Positions 44,845-57,568 of a stretch of 64,000 nt of DNA are shown in pieces. The stretch's first letter is position 1; the number at the start of each line of letters is the position of its first letter. This DNA comes from Cellulomonas fimi. GTDB lineage: Bacteria; Actinomycetota; Actinomycetes; Actinomycetales; Cellulomonadaceae. Both the position numbers and the translations under genes were made by a program. The notes below the pieces were generated by a model, which saw only the letters and a program-made list of their open reading frames with translations, had not been told where the DNA came from and ran no database searches. Location of the stretch: contig NZ_CP110680.1 of the NCBI RefSeq assembly GCF_028583725.1, positions 372,001-436,000 of the forward strand, read 5' to 3'.

Positions 44845-45766
44845 CGCCATCGTCATTCGCGACCTGGTGAAGACGTTCGGCGCCAAGCGCGCGCTCGACG
44901 GCTTCGACCTCTCCGTCCGGACGGGGGAGGTGCACGGCTTCCTCGGGCCCAACGGCGCGGGCAAGTCGACGACGATCCGCGTGCTCCTCGGGCTGCTGCG
45001 CGCGAGCTCCGGCGAGGTGCGCCTGCTCGACGGCGACCCGTGGCACGACGCCGTCGCGCTGCACCGCCGCCTCGCGTACATCCCCGGCGACGTGAGCCTG
45101 TGGCCGAACCTGTCGGGCGGCGAGGCGATCGACGTCCTCGGGCGCCTGCGCGGCGGCCTCGACCCGCGCCGACGCGCCGAGCTCGTCGACCGCTTCGAGC
45201 TCGACACGCGGATCAAGGGCCGCGCGTACTCGAAGGGCAACCGGCAGAAGGTCGCGCTCGTCGCGGCGCTCGCGACCGACGCGGAGCTGCTGCTCATGGA
45301 CGAGCCGACGAGCGGCCTCGACCCGCTCATGGAGGCCGTGTTCCAGGACGTCGTGCGCGAGGCGGCCGCCGAGGGGCGGACCGTGCTGCTGTCGAGCCAC
45401 ATCCTCGCCGAGGTCGAGGCGCTCGCCGACCGCGTGACGATCATCCGGCAGGGCAAGGCGGTGCAGTCGGGCTCGCTCGACGAGCTGCGCGGCCTGACCC
45501 GCACGACGGTCGTTGCCGGGGTGCGGGACGGCGCGGCCGCGGAGACCTCGCTCGGCACGCTCGCGGGCGTCCACCACCTGCGGCGCGACGACGGTCACGT
45601 CACCGCCGACGTCGACACGGCCGCGCTGCACGACGTGCTCGCCGCCCTGCCCGCGTTCGGCGTCACGTCGCTCGTCGCGCACCCGCCGACCCTGGAGGAC
45701 CTGTTCCTGCGCGAGTACAGCGACGAGCTCGCGACGCTCGGCGTGCGGGAGGGCGAGGGGCGATGA
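44837..45766 (+). CDS. ABC transporter ATP-binding protein
   Basis: A 309-residue ATPase subunit. Walker [11 protein letters not shown] (near residues 38-47), signature [12 protein letters not shown], Walker [14 protein letters not shown], and a terminal domain of about 80 residues typical of ABC-2 drug exporters. Partner of the permease that follows with an ATGA overlap. GAGGAGA precedes ATG 44837. Confidence 0.93.
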   Translation: MSDAIVIRDLVKTFGAKRALDGFDLSVRTGEVHGFLGPNGAGKSTTIRVLLGLLRASSGEVRLLDGDPWHDAVALHRRLAYIPGDVSLWPNLSGGEAIDVLGRLRGGLDPRRRAELVDRFELDTRIKGRAYSKGNRQKVALVAALATDAELLLMDEPTSGLDPLMEAVFQDVVREAAAEGRTVLLSSHILAEVEALADRVTIIRQGKAVQSGSLDELRGLTRTTVVAGVRDGAAAETSLGTLAGVHHLRRDDGHVTADVDTAALHDVLAALPAFGVTSLVAHPPTLEDLFLREYSDELATLGVREGEGR

Positions 45767-47409
45767 CGACGACGACCGCCCGGGCGCAGGTCCCCGCCGC
45801 CGCCGAGCGGTCCGTGCGCGACGACCCGCTCGTCGGCACCGGCGCGCTCGTCCGCGTCGCGCTGCGGTTCGACCGCTGGCGCATCCTCGTGTGGGCCGTC
45901 GCCGTCGCCGGGATGGTGCAGGTCTCCGTCGACGCGCTGGCCACCGTCTACGCCGACCCCGCGACGCGCGCCGCCCGCGCGACGCTCATCTCGTCGCCCG
46001 CCGCGACCGCGCTCGCGGGTCCCGGGTACGGACTCGACGACTACACGCTGGGCGCGATGACCGCGAACGAGATCGCGCTCTGGGTCATGCTGCCCGTCGC
46101 GATCATGGCGATCCTCGCCGTCACGCGGCACCTGCGCGCCGCCGAGGAGGACGGCCGGCTCGAGCTCGTGCGGTCCGCCCCCGTCGGGCGCGACGCGCCC
46201 GTCGTCGCCGGGATCGTCGCGGCCGTCGTCGCGACGCTCGCCGTCGGCGGCCTGACGTTCCTCGCGCTGCTGTCGACCGACCTGGACCCCGTCGGCTCCG
46301 CCGCGATGTGCGCGGGCGTCGTCATGGTCGGGCTCGTGTTCGCGGGGATCTCGGCCGTCGCGTCGCAGCTCTCGTCGCACGGGCGCACCGCGTCGAGCCT
46401 CGGCATGGCGGCGCTCGGCGTCGCGTTCCTGCTGCGCGCCGTCGGCGACGTGCGCGGACCCGAGAGCACGAGCGTCCTCACGTGGCTCTCGCCGTTCGGC
46501 TGGGCGCAGGCGACGCGCGCCTACGTCGACGAGCGGTGGTGGCCCCTGCTCATCGGCGTCGCGTTCGCGGCCGTGTGCGTCGCGGTCGCGTTCCGGCTCG
46601 TCGGGCGGCGCGACCTCGGCACCGGCCTGGTGCCCGAGCGGCTCGGCCGGCCCGCCGCGCGCCGCGCGCTCGCCGGCATGACCGCGCTGACGCTGCGCCG
46701 GCAGACCGGCGCGATCGTGTCGTGGGGCGTCGCGATCGTGCTGTGCGGCGCCCTCATCGGCGTCCTCGCCGGGGCGATCGTCGACTTCATCGAGGACGAC
46801 GCGACGCTCGGCCAGATGTTCGGCACCGGGACCGACGCCACCGCCGGCGCGTTCGCGCTCTACACGATGTTCCTCGCCGTCATGGCCGCCTCGTACGTCG
46901 TCACCGGCGTCGCGGCGGTCCGGCACGAGGAGGTCGCGACGCGCGGCGCCCGGGTGCTCGCCGGACCCGTGTCGCGGTGGCGCTGGCTCGGCACGCAGGT
47001 CGGCGTCGCGGGGGTCGCGGGGCTCGTCATCATGCTCGTCAGCGGGCTCGTCATGGGCGTGACCGCCGCCGTCAGCCTCGACGACCCGGCGCAGGTCGGC
47101 GTGCTCGTCGGCGCCGCCGCCGTCACCCTGCCGGGCATCGCGTGCGTGCTCGGCCTCGCCGTGCTCGTGTACGCCGTCGCGCCGCGCCTGCTGGCCGTCG
47201 TGTGGGCGTACGTCGCGTACGTCGCCGTGGTCGGCATGTTCGGCGAGCTGCTGCCCGACGGGTCCGACGCGCTGTCCCCGTTCACCTACCTCCCCGGCCT
47301 GCCCGCCGACGAGATGTCGTGGCCGCCGGTCGTCGCGGTCACCGCCGTCGCGGTCGTGCTGCTCGCCGCCGGGTTCGCCGCCTTCCGGCGTCGCGACGTC
47401 CTCGGCTGA
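45763..47409 (+). CDS. ABC-2 type exporter permease (polyketide/drug efflux type)
   Basis: A 548-residue membrane subunit made of two homologous halves, each with about six helices, in the style of actinobacterial exporters of polyketide antibiotics. The long outside loops ([20 protein letters not shown] in the first half, the [12 protein letters not shown] loop in the second) are typical. It works with the ATPase encoded just upstream; the substrate is unknown. Confidence 0.9.
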   Translation: MTTTTARAQVPAAAERSVRDDPLVGTGALVRVALRFDRWRILVWAVAVAGMVQVSVDALATVYADPATRAARATLISSPAATALAGPGYGLDDYTLGAMTANEIALWVMLPVAIMAILAVTRHLRAAEEDGRLELVRSAPVGRDAPVVAGIVAAVVATLAVGGLTFLALLSTDLDPVGSAAMCAGVVMVGLVFAGISAVASQLSSHGRTASSLGMAALGVAFLLRAVGDVRGPESTSVLTWLSPFGWAQATRAYVDERWWPLLIGVAFAAVCVAVAFRLVGRRDLGTGLVPERLGRPAARRALAGMTALTLRRQTGAIVSWGVAIVLCGALIGVLAGAIVDFIEDDATLGQMFGTGTDATAGAFALYTMFLAVMAASYVVTGVAAVRHEEVATRGARVLAGPVSRWRWLGTQVGVAGVAGLVIMLVSGLVMGVTAAVSLDDPAQVGVLVGAAAVTLPGIACVLGLAVLVYAVAPRLLAVVWAYVAYVAVVGMFGELLPDGSDALSPFTYLPGLPADEMSWPPVVAVTAVAVVLLAAGFAAFRRRDVLG

Positions 47410-47474
47410 GCGCCCGTCGGTAGGCTGCGGAGCGTCCGGCGGGCGTGTCGGGCACGGCGAGCGATGGGAACCCG

Positions 47475-48953
47475 ATGACCGAGACCGGCGGATCCGGCGG
47501 CAACACGAGCCCGCACTGGGGGCGGCTGGGCTGGGCGCCGACGGGTGCGACGGCTCCCGACGGCGGCGCCCCCGCGACGGCCGACCGCCCCGTCGCCGGC
47601 AGCGGGGCGACGCCGCCGCTGGTCCCGGCGACCGCGCCCGCACCGCTCCCCCGGCGCTCCGGCCCGGGCGTGGACCCGGCCCCCGCGGCAGCGCCCGCCG
47701 CACCTCCCGCCGCACCTCCCGCCGGCCCGCCGCCGGGCCTCGTCCGCGCGGCGCCGTCGACCGACGCGCCCGCGGGGGCCGCCGCGGTCCGTCCGGCGTT
47801 CACGCCCCCGACCGTCGCGGCGGGACCGGCGCAGGCCGCGGCTCCGCTGCCGACGCGCGTGCCCACCGCGCCCGCCGGTGCCGCGGCCGCGTCCGCGCCG
47901 GCCGCGGGGCCCGCCCCCGTCCCGCCGACCACCGCCCCGCCGGCCCCCGTCCCGCCGACGCCGACCACCGCCCCGCCGACGGGTCCCGCGCCCGTCCCGG
48001 CCGGTCCGGCTGCCGCGCGCCCGTCGTCCCCGACGAGTGCCGCGCCCGCAGGCCCGGCCGCCGCAGCCTCCGGCCCGTCGTGGTCGCAGGTGGCGCCGCC
48101 GAGCGCGCCCGCCGGTCCCGCGGTCCCCACGGGGCCCGTCGAGACGCCCTCGGGCCTCCCCACCGCTCCGCCGACGGGTCCCGCGACGGGCCCGTCCCGC
48201 CGGGTCCCGGTGCGCCCGTCGTTCGGCAAGCCGTCGACCCGACCGGTCAAGGCCGTGCCGGCGGCGTCCGCCGCGACGGGGTCGCCGGACGCGACGGGCG
48301 GCTCCTCCGACGGCCCGACGGGCGGCGGCTCGGGCGGGCGGCCGCGCTGGCTGCTGCCGGCGATCATCGGCGCCGTCGTGGTCGTGGCCGCGATCGTCGT
48401 CGCGGGGATCCTCCTGTCCCGGAACACCGGCGACGAGACGCCCCCGCCGGTCGCGAGCACGATCCTGCTGCCGTCGCCGACCCCGACGATCCAGCCCGCG
48501 GCCCGGACGGCGACGACCGCTTTCGCGACCGCGCTGCCGACGACGGTCCTGCAGTACGCACTCACCGGCTCGACGCCGGACGACGAGTGGCTCGCCGCGG
48601 GCGCCGTCGAGGCGTACTCGGACACGTTCGGTGACGGCGCGAGCGGCGAGGTCGTCGTGCGGGCCGGTCAGTGGGAGACGCCGGAGGAGGCCTCCGCGTT
48701 CGCGGAGGGGCTCGTCGCGGCGCTGCCGACGACGGCGGCCGAGCCGAGCCCGTCGGCGACCGCCGGTGGCACCGACCGCCCTCTGCCGCTGTCGGGCGAG
48801 GTCGTCGCGGGCGGCGCGCCCGCCGGGACGTTCACGGTCGTGGACGCGGGCGACGGGACGGGTGTCGCGGTCTGGACCAACGGCTCCTCGGTGTTCCGTG
48901 TCGTCGGACCGGTCGCGGACATCGCCGACCTGTACGCCGCCTTCCCGCTGTAG
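47475..48953 (+). CDS. Pro/Ala-rich single-pass membrane protein, unknown function
   Basis: A 492-residue protein. Residues 1-290 are almost wholly Pro, Ala, Gly, Thr (APVPPTTAPPAPVPPTPTT and the like), probably a disordered cytoplasmic tail. One helix follows (WLLPAIIGAVVVVAAIVVAGILL), then an outside domain of about 170 residues (ARTATTAFATALPTTVLQYALTG, VRAGQWETPEEASAFAEGLV, GTGVAVWTNGSSVFRVVGP). The outside part resembles small sensor-like domains, but no family is recognised. The ribosome site is weak; GTG 47445 is an alternative start. Confidence 0.7.
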   Translation: MTETGGSGGNTSPHWGRLGWAPTGATAPDGGAPATADRPVAGSGATPPLVPATAPAPLPRRSGPGVDPAPAAAPAAPPAAPPAGPPPGLVRAAPSTDAPAGAAAVRPAFTPPTVAAGPAQAAAPLPTRVPTAPAGAAAASAPAAGPAPVPPTTAPPAPVPPTPTTAPPTGPAPVPAGPAAARPSSPTSAAPAGPAAAASGPSWSQVAPPSAPAGPAVPTGPVETPSGLPTAPPTGPATGPSRRVPVRPSFGKPSTRPVKAVPAASAATGSPDATGGSSDGPTGGGSGGRPRWLLPAIIGAVVVVAAIVVAGILLSRNTGDETPPPVASTILLPSPTPTIQPAARTATTAFATALPTTVLQYALTGSTPDDEWLAAGAVEAYSDTFGDGASGEVVVRAGQWETPEEASAFAEGLVAALPTTAAEPSPSATAGGTDRPLPLSGEVVAGGAPAGTFTVVDAGDGTGVAVWTNGSSVFRVVGPVADIADLYAAFPL

Positions 48954-48974
48954 CCGCACCGCTCAGCCGCTCTC

Positions 48975-49010
48975 GTCGGGCCCCGGACGCGTCACGCGCC
49001 GGGGCCCGAC
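48975..49010 (+). terminator. Terminator before the nrd region
   Basis: Perfect 12-base stem GTCGGGCCCCGG (48975-48986) and CCGGGGCCCGAC (48999-49010), 22 bases after the stop of the Pro/Ala-rich gene. Confidence 0.88.
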
Positions 49011-49164
49011 GTCGTCGTGCGCACCTGCGGACGCGGCACTCGGGCCCGGGCGGCGGGGCCGGGTCGTGGCGTCCGTCACCCGTCCGGGCGATCTGTCGGA
49101 CGACGTCCGGCGGCCGCTGCGGCGTGTCGCCCACCGGCGCGTCCGGACGAACTGGACGCTGCCC

Positions 49165-49279
49165 TTGTGGACCCGCTTGTGCACGGTGCTGTGCCTGTCC
49201 TGGGGACGCCTGTGGACGGTCCGCGAACCCGCAGGTCGGGGGCTCTGTCAGACCTCGGCGATACCCTGGGTTCTCCACA
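49165..49279. other. Cluster of DnaA-box-like sequences in the long gap before nrdH
   Basis: The 450 bases from 49011 to 49460 hold no gene. Four 9-mers resemble the DnaA box TTGTCCACA: TGTGGACCC (49166, reverse, 7/9), TTGTGCACG (49177, 7/9), TGTGGACGG (49211, reverse, 7/9), and TTCTCCACA (49271, 8/9). In E. coli DnaA controls nrdAB, so a replication-linked control is possible. The matches are imperfect. Confidence 0.35.
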
Positions 49280-49305
49280 GGGTGAAGTTGAACGACACGG
49301 ATGTA

Positions 49306-49353
49306 ACACAAGCCCTAGTGGTGGCTTGCGAGTCCCACCCCTAGGTGTAGTGT
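49306..49353 (+). promoter_or_regulatory. Paired NrdR boxes and probable nrd promoter
   Basis: Box 1 ACACAAGCCCTAGTGG (49306-49321) and box 2 CCCCTAGGTGTAGTGT (49338-49353) fit the NrdR consensus (ACACtatatatAGTGT) in their outer halves and are 32 bases apart start to start, the spacing usual for NrdR. A possible promoter, TTGCGA (49326-49331)-N16-TAGTGT (49348-49353), overlaps box 2, so NrdR would block it. The nrdH start lies 107 bases downstream. Confidence 0.72.
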
Positions 49354-49460
49354 CTGAAGTCGACGCGGTGGGGGAACCGCGATCGGCTCCGACAGGGGCC
49401 CACGGACCATCGCGACCCACTCCGGGGGGAGCGTCGCGCGAGAGTGAACAAGGAGCCACG

Positions 49461-49706
49461 ATGACGATCACGGTCTACAGCAAGCCGGCGTGCGTGCAGT
49501 GCAACGCGACCTACCGCGCGCTCGACAAGCTGGGTGCCGAGTACACCGTCGTGGACATCAGCGAGGACGCCGACGCGCGTGACTACGTGATGTCGCTCGG
49601 CCACCTCCAGGCGCCCGTCGTGATCGTCGACGGCGACCACTGGTCGGGCTACCGCCCGGACCGCATCAAGGTGCTCGCCGACCGCATGGCCGCTGCCGTC
49701 GCCTGA
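49461..49706 (+). CDS. nrdH: NrdH-redoxin
   Basis: An 81-residue glutaredoxin-like protein with thioredoxin-like activity. The redox motif is [12 protein letters not shown] (Cys-x2-Cys), and the C-terminal [12 protein letters not shown] segment is characteristic of NrdH. It reduces the class Ib ribonucleotide reductase NrdE. AGGAG lies before ATG 49461. First gene of nrdHIEF; a hairpin separates it from nrdI. Confidence 0.95.
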   Translation: MTITVYSKPACVQCNATYRALDKLGAEYTVVDISEDADARDYVMSLGHLQAPVVIVDGDHWSGYRPDRIKVLADRMAAAVA

Positions 49707-49746
49707 CCTACGCGGGCGGCCGGACGGGTCGCCCACCACGGACGCC

Positions 49747-49782
49747 CCGGGCCGGCGCAGGACTCGCACCGCGCCGGCCCGG
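49747..49782 (+). terminator. Hairpin between nrdH and nrdI (partial terminator)
   Basis: Perfect 12-base stem CCGGGCCGGCGC (49747-49758) and GCGCCGGCCCGG (49771-49782). It would reduce read-through, so nrdH may be made in excess over nrdIEF, or nrdIEF may have its own promoter in the 110 bases that follow. Confidence 0.7.
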
Positions 49783-50279
49783 CGGGCATCCGCCCCCGGT
49801 ACGGAAGAAGAGGGTCGGCTCCGCCGTGCCCTCGCACCGACACCGCAGACCGAGACCGACGGTCCGACCGTCCGAGGTGAGGGGAGCAGGCCGATGAGCT
49901 CGCTGGTCTACTTCTCCTCCGCCTCGAACAACACGCACCGCTTCGTGGAGAAGCTGGGGCTGCCGGCGCAGCGCATCCCGCTCCGCCCGACGGACCCGTT
50001 CCTGCACGTGACGGAGCCGTACGTCCTGGTCGTCCCCACCTACGGCGGGGGCAACGAGGGCGGCGCCGTGCCGCGGCAGGTCGTGAAGTTCCTCAACGAC
50101 GAGGACAACCGGTCGCTCGTCCGCGGCGTCATCGCGGCGGGCAACACCAACTTCGGCGAGGCCTACTGCATCGCGGGGGACATCGTGGCGGCCAAGTGCC
50201 GCGTCCCCTACCTGTACGGGTTCGAGCTCATGGGAACGAACGAGGACGTGCACCGCGTCCGCGAGGGATTGAGGACATT

Positions 50280-53454
<3,175 letters not shown>

Positions 53455-53476
53455 TCCCGTCCTGACCGACGCCACA

Positions 53477-53511
53477 AGAGGCCCGCACCCCGCCCGGGGT
53501 CGCGGGCCTCT
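53477..53511. terminator. Bidirectional terminator after nrdF
   Basis: Stem AGAGGCCCGCACCCC with GGGGTCGCGGGCCTCT (one bulge) between the convergent nrdF and WYL-regulator genes. Confidence 0.88.
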
Positions 53512-53517
53512 CGCGCG

Positions 53518-54507
53518 TCACGACGGCCCGGCGGCGGCGGTCGCGGCGTTGCGGGCGGCGAGCCGCGCGAACGCCCGCGTCAGCTCGGGCGGATCGACGA
53601 CCTCGACGTCCGCGTCGAAGCGGTTGAGCGCGGCGGCGAGGGCCACCCACGACCACGAGCCCGTCGTGAGGCGGCACCGGTCGGGGCCGAGGTCCTCGAC
53701 CACCCCGTCGCCCGCGAACGGCCGGACGTCGGACGCCGGCAGGTGGACGACGACGGTCCCGCGGCACGGCGGCCCGCCGGTCGCACCGGTCGGGTCGGCA
53801 CCCTGGAAGCGGGCGGCGACGTACGCGGCGACGTCCCCGCCGGGGACCTCGCGCGGCGTGAAGCGCGGTCCGTTCGGGGTGCGCAGGGTGAGCCGGTCGG
53901 CGCGGAACAGGCGCCAGTCGGCGCGGTCGAGGTCCCACGCGACGAGGTACCAGCGGCCGCGTGACGCGACCAGGTGGTGCGGCTCGACGCGGCGTGCCGG
54001 TCCGGGCGTCGGCGGGGTGTCCGACTGTGTGCCGGCGTAGTCGAGACGGAGGACCTCGTGCGCGCGCACGGCCGCCGAGAGGGCGACGAGGACGTCGGGC
54101 GCTGCACCGGGCTGCGTGCCGGCGGGGAGCGTCGTGAACGTCAGCGCGTCGAGGCGGTGACGCAGCCGCGCCGGCATCACCTGCCGCAGCGTGGTCAGGG
54201 CGCGCACGGCGGCCTCGTCGATCGCCGCACCCGTGGCCGGTGCGGCCTGCAGCGCCACGGCGAGGGCGAGCACCTGGTCGTCGTCGAGCAGCAGCGGCGG
54301 CAGCTCGGACCCGGCGTCGAGTCGGTAGCCGCCGTCGGCGCCCATCGTCGCCTCGATGCGGTAGCCCATCTCCCGGAGGCGGTCGACGTCGCGGCGCACG
54401 GTCCGGCGACTGATGCCGAGCCGCTCCGCGAGGACGGACCCGGGCCAGTCGCGTCGCGTCTGCAGCAGCGAGAGCAGCCGCAGCAGGCGGGAGGTCGGCG
54501 TCGCCAT
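53518..54507 (-). CDS. WYL domain transcriptional regulator (YafY-like)
   Basis: A 329-residue regulator. The N-terminal HTH_11 (LAERLGISRRTVRRDVDRLREMGY, residues 27-50) is followed by a WYL domain (RVEPHHLVASRGRWYLVAWD). It is divergent from the VOC-fold gene at 54610 with a palindrome between, a pairing common in actinobacteria, so it probably controls that gene and itself. Ligand unknown. Start ATG 54507. Confidence 0.9.
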   Translation of the reverse strand: MATPTSRLLRLLSLLQTRRDWPGSVLAERLGISRRTVRRDVDRLREMGYRIEATMGADGGYRLDAGSELPPLLLDDDQVLALAVALQAAPATGAAIDEAAVRALTTLRQVMPARLRHRLDALTFTTLPAGTQPGAAPDVLVALSAAVRAHEVLRLDYAGTQSDTPPTPGPARRVEPHHLVASRGRWYLVAWDLDRADWRLFRADRLTLRTPNGPRFTPREVPGGDVAAYVAARFQGADPTGATGGPPCRGTVVVHLPASDVRPFAGDGVVEDLGPDRCRLTTGSWSWVALAAALNRFDADVEVVDPPELTRAFARLAARNAATAAAGPS

Positions 54508-54530
54508 GCCCGTCAGCGTAGGCGCGTAGT

Positions 54531-54542
54531 AGGACCGGTCCT
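54531..54542. promoter_or_regulatory. Palindrome between WYL regulator and VOC gene
   Basis: Perfect 12-base AGGACCGGTCCT, flanked by GTAGT on the left and GACCTAC on the right. It is 23 bases from the regulator start, in a 100-base spacer, and is the likely operator of the divergent pair. Confidence 0.6.
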
Positions 54543-54609
54543 GACCTACATGACCGCGACGGTGGTGGTCACCGGGAACGACCCGGCGACCAACCCGTCA
54601 GGAGCGGAC

Positions 54610-55065
54610 ATGAGCCTCACGACCACGACCCACCTCAACTTCCACGGCGACGCGCGCGCGGCGCTCGCCCTGTACGCGTCGGCCACCGGCGGGCAGGTCG
54701 TCGCGACGACGTACGCCGACCTGGGCATGCCCGCGGACGCGCCCGGCGCGGACGGCATCGTCTTCGGGCTGGCCGCCGCCGACAACGGCTTCCGCGTCAT
54801 GGCGTACGACGTCCCCGGCCCGCGCGCCGCTGTCGGGACGCCCGGCTCGACCCGCCGCGAGAACGGCATGACGATCACCGACCAGCCGTTCTTCGTCTCC
54901 GTGCGCGGCGACACGCTCGACGAGGTCCGCGCGGTCTGGGACGGCCTCGTCGACGGCGCGACCGTCGTGGAGCCGCTCGCCGCCTCGGCGTGGAGCCCGG
55001 GCTTCGGGATGCTCACCGACCGCTTCGGTGTGACGTGGGTGCTGGACGTCGCCACCGCCGCCTGA
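54610..55065 (+). CDS. VOC-fold protein (PhnB-like)
   Basis: A 151-residue protein of the glyoxalase/vicinal-oxygen-chelate superfamily, PhnB (3-demethylubiquinone methyltransferase-like) branch. It opens HLNFHGDARAALALYASATGG and ends FGMLTDRFGVTWVLDV, both typical. The catalytic activity of such proteins is mostly unknown. GGAGCGG precedes ATG 54610. Likely controlled by the divergent WYL regulator. Confidence 0.88.
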   Translation: MSLTTTTHLNFHGDARAALALYASATGGQVVATTYADLGMPADAPGADGIVFGLAAADNGFRVMAYDVPGPRAAVGTPGSTRRENGMTITDQPFFVSVRGDTLDEVRAVWDGLVDGATVVEPLAASAWSPGFGMLTDRFGVTWVLDVATAA

Positions 55066-55135
55066 CGTCCGCGAGGCGGGACCTTCGCCTCGCGCGGTGG
55101 TCCCGCTTCGCCCGTAGCGTGCGGAGCAGGTCCCG

Positions 55136-55915
55136 ATGGAGGGGGTGCAGGTCTCCTTGTCCCGTCACACGCCGACGGCGCGTGCGCGGCTCGACGACGT
55201 CCCCGGCCCGCGGCTCGGGGAGCCGGTGCCGCTGTTCCCGACGGCCGACGTCGACGGGCTGCCCGAGGCGACGCGGCGCTGGCTGCGGCACGCGATCGCC
55301 GAGGGGACGCCGCTGCACCGCGCGGCGACGCTCACCATGCACGGCCACATCAGGATCGGGTCGTGGCGACCGTTCACCGCGCGCCAGGTGATCGTCCCCG
55401 GCGCGGCGTTCGTCTGGCACGCCCGCACCGCGATCCTGGGCCTGCCCGTGCGCGGGTTCGACCGGTACGTCGCGGGCGTGGGCGAGATGCGGTGGCGCCT
55501 CGCGGGCGTCGTGCCGGTGATGAGCGCGCAGGACGACGACGTCTCCCGGAGCGCCGCCGGGCGCCTCGCCGGCGAGGGTGCGCTCGTCCCCACGGCGTTC
55601 GGCGTCGCGACGTGGACCGCCGACGACGATCCCGACGCGTTCGTCGGGCGCTGGCTGATCGACGGCGACGAGCACGGCGTGCGGTTCGAGGTCGGACCGG
55701 ACGGACGGCTGCTCCGCCTGACGATGGACCGGTGGGGCGACCCCGACGGGCGCGGCCACGCCCTGCACCACTTCGGCGTGACCGTCGACGCGGAGGCGAC
55801 CTTCCACGGCGTCACGATGCCCGGCCGGTTCCGTGCGAGCTGGTGGGCGGGCACCGACCGCGAGGCGGAGGGCGAGTTCTTCCGCGCGACGGTCACCGAC
55901 GCGTCGTTCGCCTGA
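55136..55915 (+). CDS. DUF6544-like protein
   Basis: A 259-residue protein with [15 protein letters not shown] near residue 42, then [17 protein letters not shown] and [13 protein letters not shown]. This matches the layout of a family of unknown function (DUF6544, formerly DUF6920) as far as I can judge; identification is moderate. Probably cytoplasmic, beta-rich. Start ATG 55136 is uncertain because GGAGGG follows rather than precedes it. Confidence 0.7.
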   Translation: MEGVQVSLSRHTPTARARLDDVPGPRLGEPVPLFPTADVDGLPEATRRWLRHAIAEGTPLHRAATLTMHGHIRIGSWRPFTARQVIVPGAAFVWHARTAILGLPVRGFDRYVAGVGEMRWRLAGVVPVMSAQDDDVSRSAAGRLAGEGALVPTAFGVATWTADDDPDAFVGRWLIDGDEHGVRFEVGPDGRLLRLTMDRWGDPDGRGHALHHFGVTVDAEATFHGVTMPGRFRASWWAGTDREAEGEFFRATVTDASFA

Positions 55916-55971
55916 CGAGCCACCGACGGGATCTCGGCGGGATCCGTGCCACGAGGAGGATGCTGAGGCCC

Positions 55972-56292
55972 ATGGATCACGACGCACCGCACGAAGCCGA
56001 ACCCGTCAGGACACGTCTCGTCGATCCGCGCGACATGACGCACGAGGTGACGGCACCCGTCTTCCGGGTCACCGTCTGGACCGGGGAGCGTCACGACGAC
56101 GACAGCACCCCGGCGAGCCAGGAGGTGACGTACGAGCTGGCGGGGGTCGACGTCGTCGAGGCGATCGCGTGGGCACGAGCGCACGCGCGGACGGCGAGTC
56201 CGCTCGTCCTCGTGCAGCTCGCGGTCGTGGCCGACGATCCCCGGACGGTGGGGCGCACGGCGATCAGCCTGTGGTCCTGGGACGGTCGGTAG
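55972..56292 (+). CDS. Hypothetical protein, 106 residues
   Basis: A small soluble protein. The core reads [15 protein letters not shown], then [21 protein letters not shown] and ISLWSWDG. No family recognised. Codon bias is strong, and GAGG lies just before ATG 55972; ATG 55960 is an alternative. Between the DUF6544-like gene and the aldo/keto reductase. Confidence 0.62.
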   Translation: MDHDAPHEAEPVRTRLVDPRDMTHEVTAPVFRVTVWTGERHDDDSTPASQEVTYELAGVDVVEAIAWARAHARTASPLVLVQLAVVADDPRTVGRTAISLWSWDGR

Positions 56293-56390
56293 GGGCGGGG
56301 CCGGACGGACGGCTCGCGCGACGCGCGCGCGCAGGTGAGGCTGGTCGTCGGCCGGTGCGCACCGGCCGACGAGAGCACCGAGGAGTTCGC

Positions 56391-57368
56391 ATGGAGTACC
56401 GCCAGCTCGGCCGGACGGGCCTGCGGGTGTCGGAGATCGGGTACGGCGCGTGGGGGATCGGGGCGTCGCAGTGGAAGGGCGCGCAGGAGGACGAGTCGGT
56501 CGCGGCGCTGCACCGCGCGATCGAGCTCGGCGTGAACTTCGTCGACACCGCGCGCGGGTACGGGGAGAGCGAGCGCATCGTCGGCAGCGTCCTGCGCGAG
56601 CACCCGGACGTGCTGGTCGCGACGAAGGTGCCGCCGAAGAACATGGTCTGGCCCGCGCCGGACGGGCTGCACCCGGACGAGACGTTCCCGGGTGACCACA
56701 TCCGCGCGAGCCTCGACACGAGCCTCCAGGCGTCGGGGCTGGACCGCTTCGACGTCCTGCAGCTCCACGTCTGGTCCGACGAGTGGGTCGGCAAGGGCGA
56801 CTGGCTGGAGACGGTCGCGGCGCTCAAGGACGAGGGCAAGATCCGGTTCTTCGGGGTGTCGATCAACGACTACCAGCCGGAGAACGCGCTCGCGCTGGTC
56901 CGCAGCGGCGCGGTCGACACGGTGCAGGTCATCTACAACGCGTGGCACCAGCAGCCGGAGGAGCAGCTCCTACGGGCCTGCGAGGAGCACGGCGTGGGCG
57001 TGATCGTGCGCGTCGCGCTCGACGAGGGCGGCCTGACGGGCCGCATCACGGCGGGTGCGACGTTCCCGGAGGGCGACTTCCGGAACACGTACTTCGGCGG
57101 CGACCGGCCGGCGCAGGTCGAGCAGCGCGTCGCGGCGCTCGTCGAGGACCTCGGCATCGACACCGACGCGCTGCCCGACGTGGCGCTGCGGTACGTGCTG
57201 GACGACCCGGCGGTGTCGACCGTCATCGCGGGCATGCGGACCGTCCGGAACGTCGAGCGGAACGCGGCGACGAGCGACGGTCGCCGGCTGACCGACGAGC
57301 AGCGCGCCGTGATCCGGCGGCACCGGTGGGAGCGGAACTTCTACCGGGTGGTCGACGCGGACGCCTGA
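56391..57368 (+). CDS. Aldo/keto reductase
   Basis: A 325-residue NADPH-dependent TIM-barrel reductase. Catalytic residues: Asp and Tyr in [12 protein letters not shown], Lys in VLVATKVPP, and His in [10 protein letters not shown]. The C-terminal [17 protein letters not shown] binds cofactor. GAGGAG precedes ATG 56391. Substrate unknown. Followed by a strong terminator. Confidence 0.9.
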   Translation: MEYRQLGRTGLRVSEIGYGAWGIGASQWKGAQEDESVAALHRAIELGVNFVDTARGYGESERIVGSVLREHPDVLVATKVPPKNMVWPAPDGLHPDETFPGDHIRASLDTSLQASGLDRFDVLQLHVWSDEWVGKGDWLETVAALKDEGKIRFFGVSINDYQPENALALVRSGAVDTVQVIYNAWHQQPEEQLLRACEEHGVGVIVRVALDEGGLTGRITAGATFPEGDFRNTYFGGDRPAQVEQRVAALVEDLGIDTDALPDVALRYVLDDPAVSTVIAGMRTVRNVERNAATSDGRRLTDEQRAVIRRHRWERNFYRVVDADA

Positions 57369-57383
57369 CCGCGCGCGCGACCT

Positions 57384-57423
57384 CCCCGCGCACCGGACCA
57401 GCCACGACGTCCGGTGCGCGGGG
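57384..57423 (+). terminator. Terminator after aldo/keto reductase
   Basis: Perfect 15-base stem CCCCGCGCACCGGAC (57384-57398) and GTCCGGTGCGCGGGG (57409-57423), loop of 10. Confidence 0.9.
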
Positions 57424-57485
57424 CAACCGTCGGCGCGTCCGGGCGACGGGGGCGGGCTCGCGGACCGTGAGAAACGCGCGGAGGG

Positions 57486-57512
57486 TCAACAGCGGGCGGC
57501 GGCGGCCGATGG
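57486..57512 (+). promoter_or_regulatory. Sigma-28/SigD-like promoter of the chemoreceptor gene
   Basis: TCAA (57486-57489)-N15-GCCGATGG (57505-57512) resembles the flagellar sigma promoter TAAA-N15-GCCGATAA. It lies 57 bases before the chemoreceptor start and right after the terminator. This places the receptor in the motility regulon (inference). Confidence 0.6.
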
Positions 57513-57568
57513 GCTCGGTGGGACGGGTGACGACACACCCGTCGTCCGCGACCCAGGAGCAGAGCCAC

